A DNA stretch of 64,000 nucleotides from BPGX01 sp037447455 (GTDB taxonomy: Bacteria > Bacteroidota > Bacteroidia > B-17B0 > Aurantibacillaceae): the NCBI GenBank assembly GCA_037447455.1, contig JBBIGQ010000005.1:62001-126000 (forward strand). The letters run 5' to 3'. Under the pieces are notes generated by a model that saw only the letters and a list, made by a program, of their open reading frames with translations, was not told where the DNA came from and did no database searches. Both the position numbers and the translations under genes were made by a program. This document shows, piece by piece, positions 43,901 through 52,267 of this stretch. How positions within the stretch are numbered: position 1 is the first letter of the stretch; each line of letters begins with the position of its first letter.

Positions 43901-44094
43901 ACTTTTCGTTCAATATCCTGTGCAGCATAAGAGGGGGCAGTGGTAATAATCTGTACCTGATTATTGGTTATATCCGGTACAGCATCAATAGGCAATTTTT
44001 GAAATTCAAAAACTCCGATAATAACAATGACAAGTACTAAACTTAATACAGCCAATTTATGATTTAATGAAAATTTTATGATAGAATCAATCAT
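40960..44094 (-). CDS. Heavy-metal RND efflux pump (CzcA-like)
   Basis: Inner-membrane proton-driven pump of the HME-RND group. The 1044-residue product has the usual N-terminus (NHKLAVLSLVLVIVIIG; KLPIDAVPDITNNQVQI), twelve membrane segments in two blocks and large periplasmic loops. TM4 reads DFGLIVDGTVIIVES near residues 405-419. This D-x4-D-x6-E pattern fits the Zn/Co/Ni group (CzcA, CnrA) better than the Cu/Ag group; the substrate remains a guess. It is the second gene of the operon, 103 bp after the small His-rich protein, and overlaps the channel gene by 14 bp. Confidence 0.93.
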   Translation of the reverse strand: MIDSIIKFSLNHKLAVLSLVLVIVIIGVFEFQKLPIDAVPDITNNQVQIITTAPSYAAQDIERKVTFPIEQACSNIPGIQEIRSFSRFGLSLITIVFEEDIDIYWARQQVAERLQKIQSEISTEVGKAELAPITTGLGEIYQYIVRPKDGYENRYSLKDLREIQDWIIRRQLLGTPGVADVSSFGGHLKQYEISVNLNELNAHQISINDIISALENNNQNAGSAYIEKNNLAYFIRSEGLIQSISDIETIVVKTNSAGLPVQIKDIAKVRISQAPRYGALFYTSYNAQQQYEVAGGIVMMLKGENSNNVIEQVKQKIQEIQKNLPEGIVIEPFLDRTKMVHSTIRTVFKNLLEGAFIVVAVLIVFLGNLRYGLLVASVIPLSMLFAVICMNTFKVSGNLMSLGALDFGLIVDGTVIIVESVLFYLSQSQSKNDRSITSIQSIVYSATSKMMNAAVFGQLIILIVYLPILYFTGTEGKMFRPMAQVVIFALVGAFLLSLTYVPVACVWISKAGKFSHFHWSEDIITSLEKIYQRAFIHFFRKSKALLLLIIGLFVSSIYVLLSLGGEFMPVLEEGDFAVETRLMTGSGLNTTIEFCKKASKKLAQKFPNEVERIVSKIGSGEIPTDPMPIESADMMVILSPMEKWKKAHSFDELAEKMQQELSSIPGLSTSFQYPVQMRFNELIAGTKQDVVCKLFGENIDTLVKYAHKISSIIKDINGIEGLYTEPIYGQAQMVIDYNREKLAYYNLSIKEANIFVKSLVVGYPVGVIYENERKFDLILRVNTPMNNNNTFEDILIPQSDKNNVPLNLVADVKIKTDINQIQREDAKRRIIIAFNTRGRDVESIINEIKNKVSKIHLSPGYYIKYSGSFEKLESAKKRLTITVPLALMLIFLLLYLSFHSLKVSILVFTTIPLSVIGGIFFLYFRDMPFSVSAGVGFIALFGIVVLNGLVLISEFRYQEKQHRQSLKIILKGLKKRLRPVLMTASVASLGFLPMFLNTGIGSNVQKPLATVVIGGLITSTILTLFVLPILYYRFVLKNKRYENH

Positions 44095-44197
44095 AAAAAA
44101 TATATTGAAGATTAACTGAAAGGCAATGATATAATCTCTGCTTATGCAGTACCATTGCTATGATAAATAAAGATGAAAGGGGATTATTTCCTATCTA

Positions 44198-44572
44198 TTA
44201 CACTTTGGGCGGATGCCAAATGGCATGATAACTCAATTGTTTTTTAGGTTCGTCTAATAAAATAGGATACTCTGATTTTTTGTGTGGAATAAGAGTAATT
44301 TCTACCTTCTCAAAGATAGATGTGTACAAATGTATGTGTGCACAATTTTGATGGTCTTTAAATGGCAAATTTTGATGTTTGTCAGATGAATTGAAATGTT
44401 GAATATTATTGTAATGCAGAATAATGAATTCTATAAAATTTATTTTTTCTATTGATTGATGTTCGTAATAATGTTGAATAAGAGAAGTAAATTTGATGAC
44501 TTCTTCACCGTCAAAAACAATATCTAACACAACAATAGATATAATAAAATATTTAAAAACCTGTCTCAGCAT
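44198..44572 (-). CDS. Small His-rich envelope protein heading the metal-efflux operon
   Basis: A 124-residue protein of unknown function. It has a hydrophobic N-terminus (FKYFIISIVVLDIVF, residues 7-21) that could be a signal peptide or anchor, then a histidine-rich region: HYYEH near 34-38, HYNNIQHF near 53-60, KHQNLPFKDHQNCAHIHLYT near 65-84, and IPHKK near 96. Proteins of this shape are common at the head of CusA/CzcA operons in Bacteroidota. A role in periplasmic metal binding is inferred from the histidines and the neighbours. TAATTTTG on the minus strand at 44580-44587 is a possible -7 element, but it is so close that the mRNA would be nearly leaderless. Confidence 0.7.
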   Translation of the reverse strand: MLRQVFKYFIISIVVLDIVFDGEEVIKFTSLIQHYYEHQSIEKINFIEFIILHYNNIQHFNSSDKHQNLPFKDHQNCAHIHLYTSIFEKVEITLIPHKKSEYPILLDEPKKQLSYHAIWHPPKV

Positions 44573-44768
44573 TGGCTACAAAATTATGAAATATTCCTGT
44601 TCCAGAAAAAAATGAAAACATTACTGTAAACTTTTTCGTATATTTATTCACGCGTTGTTTTTTTGATTAAGGTGTTCATGAATATACTTCAAATGTTACC
44701 TAAATCAAGGAAAAATTCTTTTGATTGTAACATTTTTCGTACATTTCCCAAACTAAAAAATTGAAATT

Positions 44769-45296
44769 ATGTTAGGCATTTTACCACCCATCAATTTTAT
44801 GCAATGGATTGAAGAAAATAAAGAATATCTAAAACCTCCTGTCAATAATCGGGTAGTATACAAAAATACAGAATTTATTATAATGGTAGTAGGTGGACCT
44901 AACTCCCGAAAAGATTATCATTACAACGAAGGCGAAGAATTTTTTCATCAAATTAAAGGTGACATTATTGTCAAAATTCAGGAAAATGGTAAAGCCAGAG
45001 AAGTGCCAATAAAAGAAGGCGAAATTTTTTTGTTGCCACCACGGGTGCCACACAATCCAATCAGATTCAAAGATTCCATTGGGATTGTAATTGAACGCAA
45101 ACGAAGAGAAAATGAAAAAGATGGCTTGTTATGGTTTTGTGAAAAATGTAATCACAAACTTTATGAAGAATATTTTCAACTCACTGATATTACCACTCAA
45201 TTTCAAAGAGTATTTGAAAAGTTTTATAACTCATTAGAGTTAAGAACCTGTAAAAATTGTGGTGCTATTTTAGAACCGCCTCCGGTGATTGCTTAA
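44769..45296 (+). CDS. nbaC: 3-hydroxyanthranilate 3,4-dioxygenase
   Basis: Fe(II) dioxygenase that opens the ring of 3-hydroxyanthranilate to give the precursor of quinolinate (kynurenine route to NAD, or tryptophan breakdown). The 175-residue product is a cupin: GGPNSRKDYHYNEGEEFFHQIKGDIIVKI near residues 42-70 supplies two His and a Glu, and LPPRVPHNP near 92-100 the third His. The C-terminal rubredoxin-like metal site keeps both Cys pairs (CEKC, CKNC). No other kynurenine gene is in the window. A weak -7-like TACATTTC lies at 44740-44747. Confidence 0.95.
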   Translation: MLGILPPINFMQWIEENKEYLKPPVNNRVVYKNTEFIIMVVGGPNSRKDYHYNEGEEFFHQIKGDIIVKIQENGKAREVPIKEGEIFLLPPRVPHNPIRFKDSIGIVIERKRRENEKDGLLWFCEKCNHKLYEEYFQLTDITTQFQRVFEKFYNSLELRTCKNCGAILEPPPVIA

Positions 45297-45307
45297 TCAA
45301 ATTCTAT

Positions 45308-45889
45308 ATGAAAAAGTTATTAAGCTATTTTTTTCAGGGACTTGTCGTTTTAGTGCCTGTCATAATTACTTTGTATATTATCCTTAAAATTATTTCTATT
45401 TTCGTTGATTTCTTTGTCTGGATTGGTATTACCGGAAATCTTATTTTAGATGTTTTAATTGGATTAGTAGTGATGGTATCTTCGATAGTTGGAATGGGCG
45501 TGATGGCTTCTAATTATTTTTTTAGCAATGTGATGCAGTTTTTTGAACATCGGTTTGAAAAATTACCATTGATTCGGCATATCTATTCACCAATAAAAGA
45601 TTTTACAGAAGCATTTGTAGGCAATAAAAAGAAATTTAAATATCCTGTTTTAGTTCAGATTTCTCAACAAAGTAATTTCAAAGAAATTGGATTTATTACT
45701 CAGCAAGATTTATCCCAATATGGATTAAACGAATATATTGCCGTGTATTTGCCTTTTTCATATTCTTTTGCCGGCCGTATGATTTTAGTGAAGAAAGAAT
45801 GTGTAGAACCTTTTTCTCAAAATCCTACTGATACTATGAAATTTGTGATTTCAGGAGGTATTTATGAGATAGAAAAAAAGAATTTATAA
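45308..45889 (+). CDS. DUF502 membrane protein
   Basis: A 193-residue inner-membrane protein of the DUF502 family. The ATG at 45308 (MKKLLSYFFQGLVVLVPVIIT) matches the family start; the frame is open back to 45257, inside the previous gene. Two membrane segments lie near residues 7-33 and 48-75. Conserved marks are FFEHRFEKLPLIRHIYSPIKDFTEAF near 78-103 and PVLVQISQQSNFKEIGFIT near 111-130. The function is unknown. It starts 11 bp after the dioxygenase gene, so the two are probably cotranscribed. Confidence 0.88.
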   Translation: MKKLLSYFFQGLVVLVPVIITLYIILKIISIFVDFFVWIGITGNLILDVLIGLVVMVSSIVGMGVMASNYFFSNVMQFFEHRFEKLPLIRHIYSPIKDFTEAFVGNKKKFKYPVLVQISQQSNFKEIGFITQQDLSQYGLNEYIAVYLPFSYSFAGRMILVKKECVEPFSQNPTDTMKFVISGGIYEIEKKNL

Positions 45890-45950
45890 ATTATTTCCAC
45901 TCGGTTAGTTCTCTATTAGTTTTTCATTATTTTTACCGCCTAAAAATTAA

Positions 45951-48764
45951 ATGAAAGGTGAAAGTATCAAGTCCGTCTTAATTATTGGTAGCGGACCTAT
46001 TATCATCGGACAGGCCTGTGAATTTGACTATTCCGGATCGCAGGCAGCCCGGAGTTTAAGAGAAGAAGGCATAGAAGTTACACTCATCAATAGTAATCCG
46101 GCTACTATAATGACAGACCCGGTAACGGCCGATCATGTGTATTTGTGGCCATTAGAACCAAAGTATATTGAAAAAATTTTACAGGAAAGAAAAATTGATG
46201 CCGTGCTACCTACTATGGGCGGGCAAACGGCTTTAAACCTTGCCATGAAATGTGAAGAGTTGGGAATATGGCAAAAGTACAATGTCCGAATGATTGGCGT
46301 GGATATTAACGCTATAAAAATCACAGAAGATAGAGAACTATTTCGTGCCAGAATGGAAGAAATTGGTATTCCTATGGCATCTAGTAAAATTGCCCGTTCG
46401 TTTTTAGAAGGAAAAACAATTGCACAGGAATTTGGCTTCCCTTTGGTTATTCGCCCATCCTTTACATTGGGTGGAAGTGGTGGTAGTGTGGTGTATAGTA
46501 AAGAAGAATTTGATGTTGCCTTAAATCGCGGATTACAAACATCCCCTATTCATGAAGTGTTGATTGACAAAGCAGTCATTGGTTGGAAAGAATTTGAGTT
46601 AGAAATGTTACGAGATAAAAATGATAATGTAGCGATTATATGCTCTATTGAAAATTTTGACCCAATGGGAGTACATACAGGAGATAGCATTACGGTAGCC
46701 CCTGCCATGACTTTGAGCGACAGAACATATCAAAAGATGCGGGACATGGCCATCAAGATGATGCGTAGCATTGGAAATTTTGCGGGTGGATGTAATGTGC
46801 AGTTTGCTGTAAGCCCTGATGAAAAAGAAGAAATCATTGCGGTAGAAATCAATCCTCGTGTGTCACGCTCATCAGCACTTGCTTCTAAGGCAACCGGTTA
46901 TCCCATTGCAAGAATAGCTAGTAAATTAGCAATAGGATCTACATTAGATGAAATTCAAAATCAAATTACAAAATCAACCTCTGCTTTTTTTGAACCAACT
47001 CTGGACTATGTGATTGTAAAAATTCCAAGATGGAATTTTGATAAATTTAAAGGAGCTAATCGTGAACTGGGCTTTCAAATGAAATCTGTTGGAGAAGCCA
47101 TGGGCATTGGAAGATGTTTTCAGGAAGCATTACAGAAAGCCGCACAGAGTTTAGAAATCAAGCGCAATGGACTCGGAGCCGATGGAAGAGAAATTACAGA
47201 CCAAAAAGTACTTTTGGAAGCATTGAAAAAGCCCAGTTGGAATAGATTGTTTATGATTTATGATGCCATAAAACTTGGCATTTCTATTAATACTATTCAT
47301 AAATTAACACACATTGATATCTGGTTTTTGAAGCAAATTGAAGAACTCATTGCATTAGAACAGGAAATTCAAAAATATACATTGGACACAATCCCCAAAG
47401 AGTTGCTTTTAGAAGCCAAGCAAAAAGGTTATGCGGATAGACAAATTGCACATTTATTAAGATGTTTAGAAAGTGAAGTGCACAAAAAAAGAAAAGAATT
47501 AGGTACAGGAAGAGTATTTAAACTGGTAGATACTTGTGCGGCAGAGTTTGAAACCAAAACCCCTTATTATTACTCAACATTTGAACAAGAAAATGAAAGC
47601 ATCGTTTCAGATAAAAAGAAAGTAATTATTTTAGGAAGTGGGCCCAATCGGATAGGGCAAGGGATAGAGTTTGATTATGCTTGTGTACATGGTGTGCTTG
47701 CGGCACAAGAATGTGATTATGAAGCTATCATGATTAATTGTAATCCTGAAACAGTTTCCACAGATTTTAGTGTGGCGGATAAGTTATATTTTGAACCTGT
47801 TTTCTGGGAACACATTTACGATATTATTCAGCATGAAAAACCGGAGGGGGTGATTGTTCAGTTGGGTGGACAAACGGCTTTGAAACTGGCAGAAAAACTG
47901 GATAGATACGGCATTAAAATTTTCGGAACGCAGTTCAAAGCTTTGGATTTAGCAGAAGACAGAGGCAGTTTTTCAACACTTTTGAAAACTTGTAATATCC
48001 CGTATCCTAAGTTTGGTGTGGCCGAAGATGCTGACCAAGCCCTGAAAGTGGCCAAAGAACTGGGTTATCCGTTGTTGGTAAGACCAAGCTATGTTTTGGG
48101 TGGACAAAGCATGAAGATTGTGATTAATGACGAAGAATTAGAACAGCATATTGTCAAATTATTACAGGACATTCCGGGCAATAAAATTTTGTTAGACCAT
48201 TTTCTGGAAGGGGCTATTGAAGCAGAAGCCGATGCTATTTGCGATGGAGAAGATGTATACATTATTGGTATAATGGAACATATTGAACCGGCGGGCATTC
48301 ATAGTGGGGATAGTTATGCTGTATTACCCCCATTTGATTTAAGCGATGAAGTCATTAAAACGATTGAAAAATACACGCACATCATTGCGTTAGAATTAAA
48401 AACAGTAGGGTTGATAAACATTCAGTTTGCCATAAAAGATGGGGTGGTGTATGTGATTGAGGCCAATCCTCGTGCTAGCCGTACAGTTCCCTTTATAGCC
48501 AAGGCCTATCAGGAACCTTATATTAACTACGCTACTAAGATCATGTTAGGACATAATAAATTAAAGGATTTTAAATTTAATCCCAAAAAGAAGGGGTATG
48601 CGATTAAAATTCCGGTATTTAGTTTTGATAAATTTCCTGAAATTCAAAAAGAGCTTGGTCCAGAAATGAAATCCACGGGGGAAGCCATTTACTTTATTGA
48701 TGACTTACACGACGAATATTTCCAGAAAGTATATTCAGAACGGAATTTGTATTTGAGCAGGTAA
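45951..48764 (+). CDS. carB: Carbamoyl-phosphate synthase large subunit lacking the MGS domain
   Basis: Makes carbamoyl phosphate from bicarbonate, two ATP and CarA-supplied ammonia. The 937-residue product has two homologous ATP-grasp halves: the first with IGSGPIIIGQACEFDYSGSQ at the start and IRPSFTLGGSGGSVVY near residue 166, the second with ILGSGPNRIGQGIEFDYAC near 563 and VRPSYVLGGQSMKIV near 707. E. coli CarB has 1073 residues. The difference is the C-terminal MGS-like domain that binds UMP and ornithine, which is absent here, as in other Bacteroidota. Allosteric control must therefore differ. Confidence 0.97.
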   Translation: MKGESIKSVLIIGSGPIIIGQACEFDYSGSQAARSLREEGIEVTLINSNPATIMTDPVTADHVYLWPLEPKYIEKILQERKIDAVLPTMGGQTALNLAMKCEELGIWQKYNVRMIGVDINAIKITEDRELFRARMEEIGIPMASSKIARSFLEGKTIAQEFGFPLVIRPSFTLGGSGGSVVYSKEEFDVALNRGLQTSPIHEVLIDKAVIGWKEFELEMLRDKNDNVAIICSIENFDPMGVHTGDSITVAPAMTLSDRTYQKMRDMAIKMMRSIGNFAGGCNVQFAVSPDEKEEIIAVEINPRVSRSSALASKATGYPIARIASKLAIGSTLDEIQNQITKSTSAFFEPTLDYVIVKIPRWNFDKFKGANRELGFQMKSVGEAMGIGRCFQEALQKAAQSLEIKRNGLGADGREITDQKVLLEALKKPSWNRLFMIYDAIKLGISINTIHKLTHIDIWFLKQIEELIALEQEIQKYTLDTIPKELLLEAKQKGYADRQIAHLLRCLESEVHKKRKELGTGRVFKLVDTCAAEFETKTPYYYSTFEQENESIVSDKKKVIILGSGPNRIGQGIEFDYACVHGVLAAQECDYEAIMINCNPETVSTDFSVADKLYFEPVFWEHIYDIIQHEKPEGVIVQLGGQTALKLAEKLDRYGIKIFGTQFKALDLAEDRGSFSTLLKTCNIPYPKFGVAEDADQALKVAKELGYPLLVRPSYVLGGQSMKIVINDEELEQHIVKLLQDIPGNKILLDHFLEGAIEAEADAICDGEDVYIIGIMEHIEPAGIHSGDSYAVLPPFDLSDEVIKTIEKYTHIIALELKTVGLINIQFAIKDGVVYVIEANPRASRTVPFIAKAYQEPYINYATKIMLGHNKLKDFKFNPKKKGYAIKIPVFSFDKFPEIQKELGPEMKSTGEAIYFIDDLHDEYFQKVYSERNLYLSR

Positions 48765-48919
48765 GGGAGTAGAGTTGTACAAGTGATAAATTAAATTTTG
48801 GAATTTTACAATTATTATCCACTTTGTTATTGACTGTCAACCAGTCCTGAACTTGAATAGAAGCACAAATCCCTAACTTTGCCAGTCACCCCGCCTGACG
48901 TAAAACCAGCGTTATCAGG

Positions 48920-50121
48920 TCATTGTTCTTCTTTTTCAATTTTGTTAAGTTTATCTGTTAATATTCTTTTTGTCTCATAAATACTGTCTTTTTTTAATGG
49001 AACACCCAAAATCAAAATTGTATTTGTCGTTTCATTAATTCTATTTTTGTACTGAATACTTTTTAATTCGATTTGGTCTGAAGGCTAACAAAGAAACCCG
49101 AATTTAAAATCTGTCTTACTAAATGATAAGTAAGCTATAATCTGATGTAAGTCGTGTCTGCGATCTTCTTTCAGTACTTCATTTTGATAAAACTTGTTAT
49201 ATAAATTAGATTTGTATTTAGCGTCAATAACCCCAAAAATATTATTCTTCTGATAAATTGCATCTGGCTCTACGTGCTTTAGTCCCCATGAATAATGCTT
49301 TGAAGTACTAGAATGAAACTTGAAATTTGTATGAAGACGCCCACCTGTTTCTTTCGCAACCTCTTTAAATTTAAAAATATGTTGGATAAATTTTTCAAAT
49401 ACATTTGAAAAGTCAACACGCCAAGCGGTGCTGTCTACAATCTTAAAGTTTAAAATTCTATTAGTTTGTTCCTTGCAGGTTTTCACAGTTGGGCTGTCGG
49501 AAAACCGAATTATGATTTTGTTGGTTGCTTTTGGTTTATGATGGTACAGACCTTCTTCAAGAAAACTCAGTTTGTTGCGCAAAGAGTTCTTAATTCTTTG
49601 CGGTGTATTTGCTGAAAGTAGTTCACTTTTACATATATCAAAAACATATCTAATTTCAGATATTCTGTATGAAACTCATTTAAAACATTTTTTCTTGTTG
49701 GAAATTTTAACCTGTTCTCAACTTTGTATTCGTTGTTAATGTATTTTGTCCAATTTATTTGCCCTGATGGCTCACTTGAAAGTTTTTCAATATTCTCAAA
49801 CTTTCTCCACGGCTTCATTGTAAGTTTTTCAAGTGCTGCTATGAATTTAACTGCCTCTAAATACAATGGCGGCCTGAAATTCTTACCTGATACTAACGGT
49901 AAACTGTCAATGACCTCTGGACTGATTTCAGTAACTAGAAGATTTAGAATTTCGATGTAGTCCTCAAATCTGTTGCACCCAGTAAACCTATGCATAACTA
50001 CAAAATCACCAATTTGCTTTCCCGTATCAGGAGCCCTTAATGGAATAGAACCAATGAAGCCAGATGAACGGAAAGTTAAAGCTGTGCTTTGGTCTGAACC
50101 AATTATATTATGGATGTACAC
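48920..50121 (-). pseudogene. mcrC-like restriction nuclease, decayed
   Basis: A broken gene for a McrC-like subunit. The reading frame starts at a GTG at 50121 and is open to 49567 in one frame. From about 49640-49644 (an A run on the plus strand) the homologous sequence continues in another frame (VFDICKSELLSANTPQRIKNSLRN) to a TAG at 49085-49087. Past it the same frame stays open for 54 more codons to TGA at 48920-48922 (PSDQIELKSIQYKNRINETT...). The nuclease core is PD-(D/E)xK: EPDAIY then GVIDAKYKSN, then DLHQIIAYLSFSK. With one frameshift and one in-frame stop, it is very likely inactive. Identification as McrC rests on the nuclease motifs and layout. Confidence 0.65.
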
Positions 50122-50944
50122 CTAGAAATTTAAATTGCTCAGAGTTGTAGTTTATGAATTTTTGTAGGTATTGTGCAATATACCTTTTATCTGCCTTCGG
50201 GAACCATTTTTTTGCAAAACGATTCCGCTTAACTGTTTTGATTGTTCAGTCAAGCAAGGAATTTCGCAGAAAACATCTAAGGGCTTTGTCATTCGAAAAG
50301 AGATAGATTTATTCTTGTCAAGAAATAGTTGTTGAACTCTTCTTTAGCATTTCGCATGAAACGGCTTCTCGATGGTCTTTGTTGGAAGGCCAATCTCTTA
50401 GCTTTGCATAACCTGCAACAAAGGCTGCAATAATCTGCTTTCCTCTTTTGCTTTCTGTGTCGTCAACTATTTGGCAAGCCGGTAAAACTTTGGTGTAAGT
50501 TTTAATAGTGTTTTTGATGTGCTGTAAATCTGGGTTACCAGTGATTGATTTTGGTAGGCTAGTTTCAATGTCTGAAAAGTCAGATTTACAAATGCTTCTT
50601 TCATCTGTCAGCTTTGAGAATAAACGTCTAAGCCCTGGATAGGTTGCAAGTTCGTAGTCATTTTTAAAACCAAAAGTCCCAACTCCTAAACACACTAACC
50701 AAGGTTTGTTTTGGTCGTTTGGGCAAATTATCAATGAAAAGTCGTGAAAAGGTCCAGACGCTTCTTCTTCTGGATGGATAAATCCAAAATATGCTCCATT
50801 GTCTTTAAGTGCTTCCTGTCCGGTGTTGTTCCTTTCAACATATGGTTTGTTAAATTCGTTATTCGTCATGGCAACGAATTTCTCAGCTTTTTCTTTTATG
50901 AATTTTCTAATTTCTTCAATTTTACTTTTTTCATTTTCACTCAT
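50108..50944 (-). pseudogene. mcrB-like gene reduced to its N-terminal domain and a C-terminal scrap
   Basis: The first part, 50318-50944, is an open frame of 208 codons (MSENEKSKIEEIRKFIKEKA at the start; TGQEALKDNGAYFGFIHPEEE; LGVGTFGFKNDYELATYPGLRRLF; DWPSNKDHREAVS). I take it as the N-terminal recognition-type domain of an McrB-like GTPase, with moderate confidence. After three in-frame stops the same frame reads KRNRFAKKWFPKADKRYIAQ and ends at 50108 with LGVHP, overlapping the mcrC start by 14 bp as expected for an mcrB 3' end. No Walker A or AAA+ sequence lies between, so the motor domain is deleted. Confidence 0.45.
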
Positions 50945-50989
50945 TTTCTTTTTTTGTCTGTTGTTTTAGAATGTCTGATATTTTTTTCG

Positions 50990-51009
50990 ACTTGCCGCTT
51001 GTGGCAAGT
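50990..51009. repeat. 20-bp inverted repeat upstream of the mcrB-like remnant
   Basis: ACTTGCC - GCTTGT - GGCAAGT, a perfect 7-bp palindromic arm pair with a 6-nt spacer, 46 bp upstream of the remnant start. It stands out from the AT-rich surroundings. It may be an old operator or a transcript hairpin; nothing shows which. Confidence 0.5.
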
Positions 51010-51168
51010 AACTATTTTTTCCGCAAATGCACATTTTTAATTCAAATTTTGAGACCGTTGTATAACTAACTGCTATTTTTTGAACATTTTTTTCCTTAAA
51101 CCTTCCTGTTAAAATTGTTAATATGAGTTTGCAATGAATTCAAATGATAATAATCAGCATTTTTTTTA

Positions 51169-51199
51169 TTGACTTTTAGAGTTTTAGGTAGTATATTTG
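51169..51199 (+). promoter_or_regulatory. Promoter of the ATP synthase operon
   Basis: TTG (51169-51171), 20 bp, then TATATTTG (51192-51199): an exact Bacteroidota -33/-7 promoter. The atpB start codon is 16 bp after the -7 element, so the leader is under about 12 nt. Confidence 0.8.
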
Positions 51200-51214
51200 T
51201 CGCCGATTTAAAAA

Positions 51215-52237
51215 ATGCCAATGTTAAAACAGGTTTATACTATTCTTTTTTTTATACTAATTTCTTCCTCTTTTCTGGCCAATGACAACCACCTTCCACA
51301 ACCGTCGGCGCATTCAGAAAATGAAAACGTGGACATTGCCAAAGTAGCATTTGAACACATCTTAGACTCTCATTACTGGCACTTTTGGGGCGAAGGTCAT
51401 GAAGCAGTGTCTATACCACTGCCTTGTATTGTTTATTCTAACAAAAGAGGATGGATGTTTTTCTCTGCTTCTGTGTTTGGACACGGAGAAAAAACTTACA
51501 ATGACTTAAAATTAGAAGAAGACAGAATAATTCCATTAAATACGGAAGAAAAAATTTACGACTTTTCAATCACAAAAAATGTAGTACAGTTATTCTTAAG
51601 TGCCATCGTTTTAATACTCATTTTTACCTCTGCTGCCAAGGCATATCGTACAAATGGCGTTAATAATGCACCGAAAGGATTGCAATCGTTTTTGGAACCA
51701 TTAATTATATTTATCAGAGATGAAGTGGCCAGAGAAAATATTCCGGTTGAAAAAGCAGACAAATATGTTCCGTTTTTACTAACTATTTTCTTTTTAATTT
51801 TGATTAATAACTTGTTTGGATTGATACCTGTTAGTGCTAATGTTACCGGAAACATTGCTTTTACGTTTACATTGGCCTTTATTGTATTATTAGTAGTTAA
51901 TATCAAAGCCAATGCCAATTATTGGAAACATATTCTTATGCCGCCTGCTCCGGTAGCGCTTTGGCCTATTCTTATTCCAATTGAAATCATCGGAATTTTC
52001 ACAAAACCTTTTGCCTTGATGATTCGTCTTTTTGCCAACATCACTGCAGGACATATTATAATTATTAGTTTAATTGGACTAATTTTTATTTTCAAAACCC
52101 TATTTATTGCTCCTATCTCTGTAGCATTTGGCGTATTTATTGACATGTTAGAAACCTTTGTGGCATTTTTACAGGCCTATATTTTTACACTGCTTACCTC
52201 CTTATATATCGGAGGCGCTATCGAAGAACATCATTAA
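51215..52237 (+). CDS. atpB: F1Fo ATP synthase subunit a
   Basis: Proton half-channel subunit of Fo. The 340-residue product begins with a signal-like hydrophobic stretch (QVYTILFFILISSSFLAND) and a roughly 100-residue periplasmic extension common in Bacteroidota. The membrane core follows with NLFGLIPVSANVTGNI near 205-220 and IGIFTKPFALMIRLFANITAGHIIIISLIG near 258-287, which holds the essential Arg of LMIRLFAN. Two Met codons are close together (51215 and 51221). First gene of atpBEFHAG. Confidence 0.96.
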   Translation: MPMLKQVYTILFFILISSSFLANDNHLPQPSAHSENENVDIAKVAFEHILDSHYWHFWGEGHEAVSIPLPCIVYSNKRGWMFFSASVFGHGEKTYNDLKLEEDRIIPLNTEEKIYDFSITKNVVQLFLSAIVLILIFTSAAKAYRTNGVNNAPKGLQSFLEPLIIFIRDEVARENIPVEKADKYVPFLLTIFFLILINNLFGLIPVSANVTGNIAFTFTLAFIVLLVVNIKANANYWKHILMPPAPVALWPILIPIEIIGIFTKPFALMIRLFANITAGHIIIISLIGLIFIFKTLFIAPISVAFGVFIDMLETFVAFLQAYIFTLLTSLYIGGAIEEHH

Positions 52238-52267
52238 AAACATCATAAACCATAAAAACCAAACACT

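Noticed and set aside
48894..48919. CCTGA...TCAGG inverted repeat in a GC-richer patch just past the end of the mcrC-like remnant, considered as an integron attC-like site or cassette boundary
   Set aside because: Only 5-bp arms, no RYYYAAC/GTTRRRY core on both sides, and no matching sequence at the other end of the segment.
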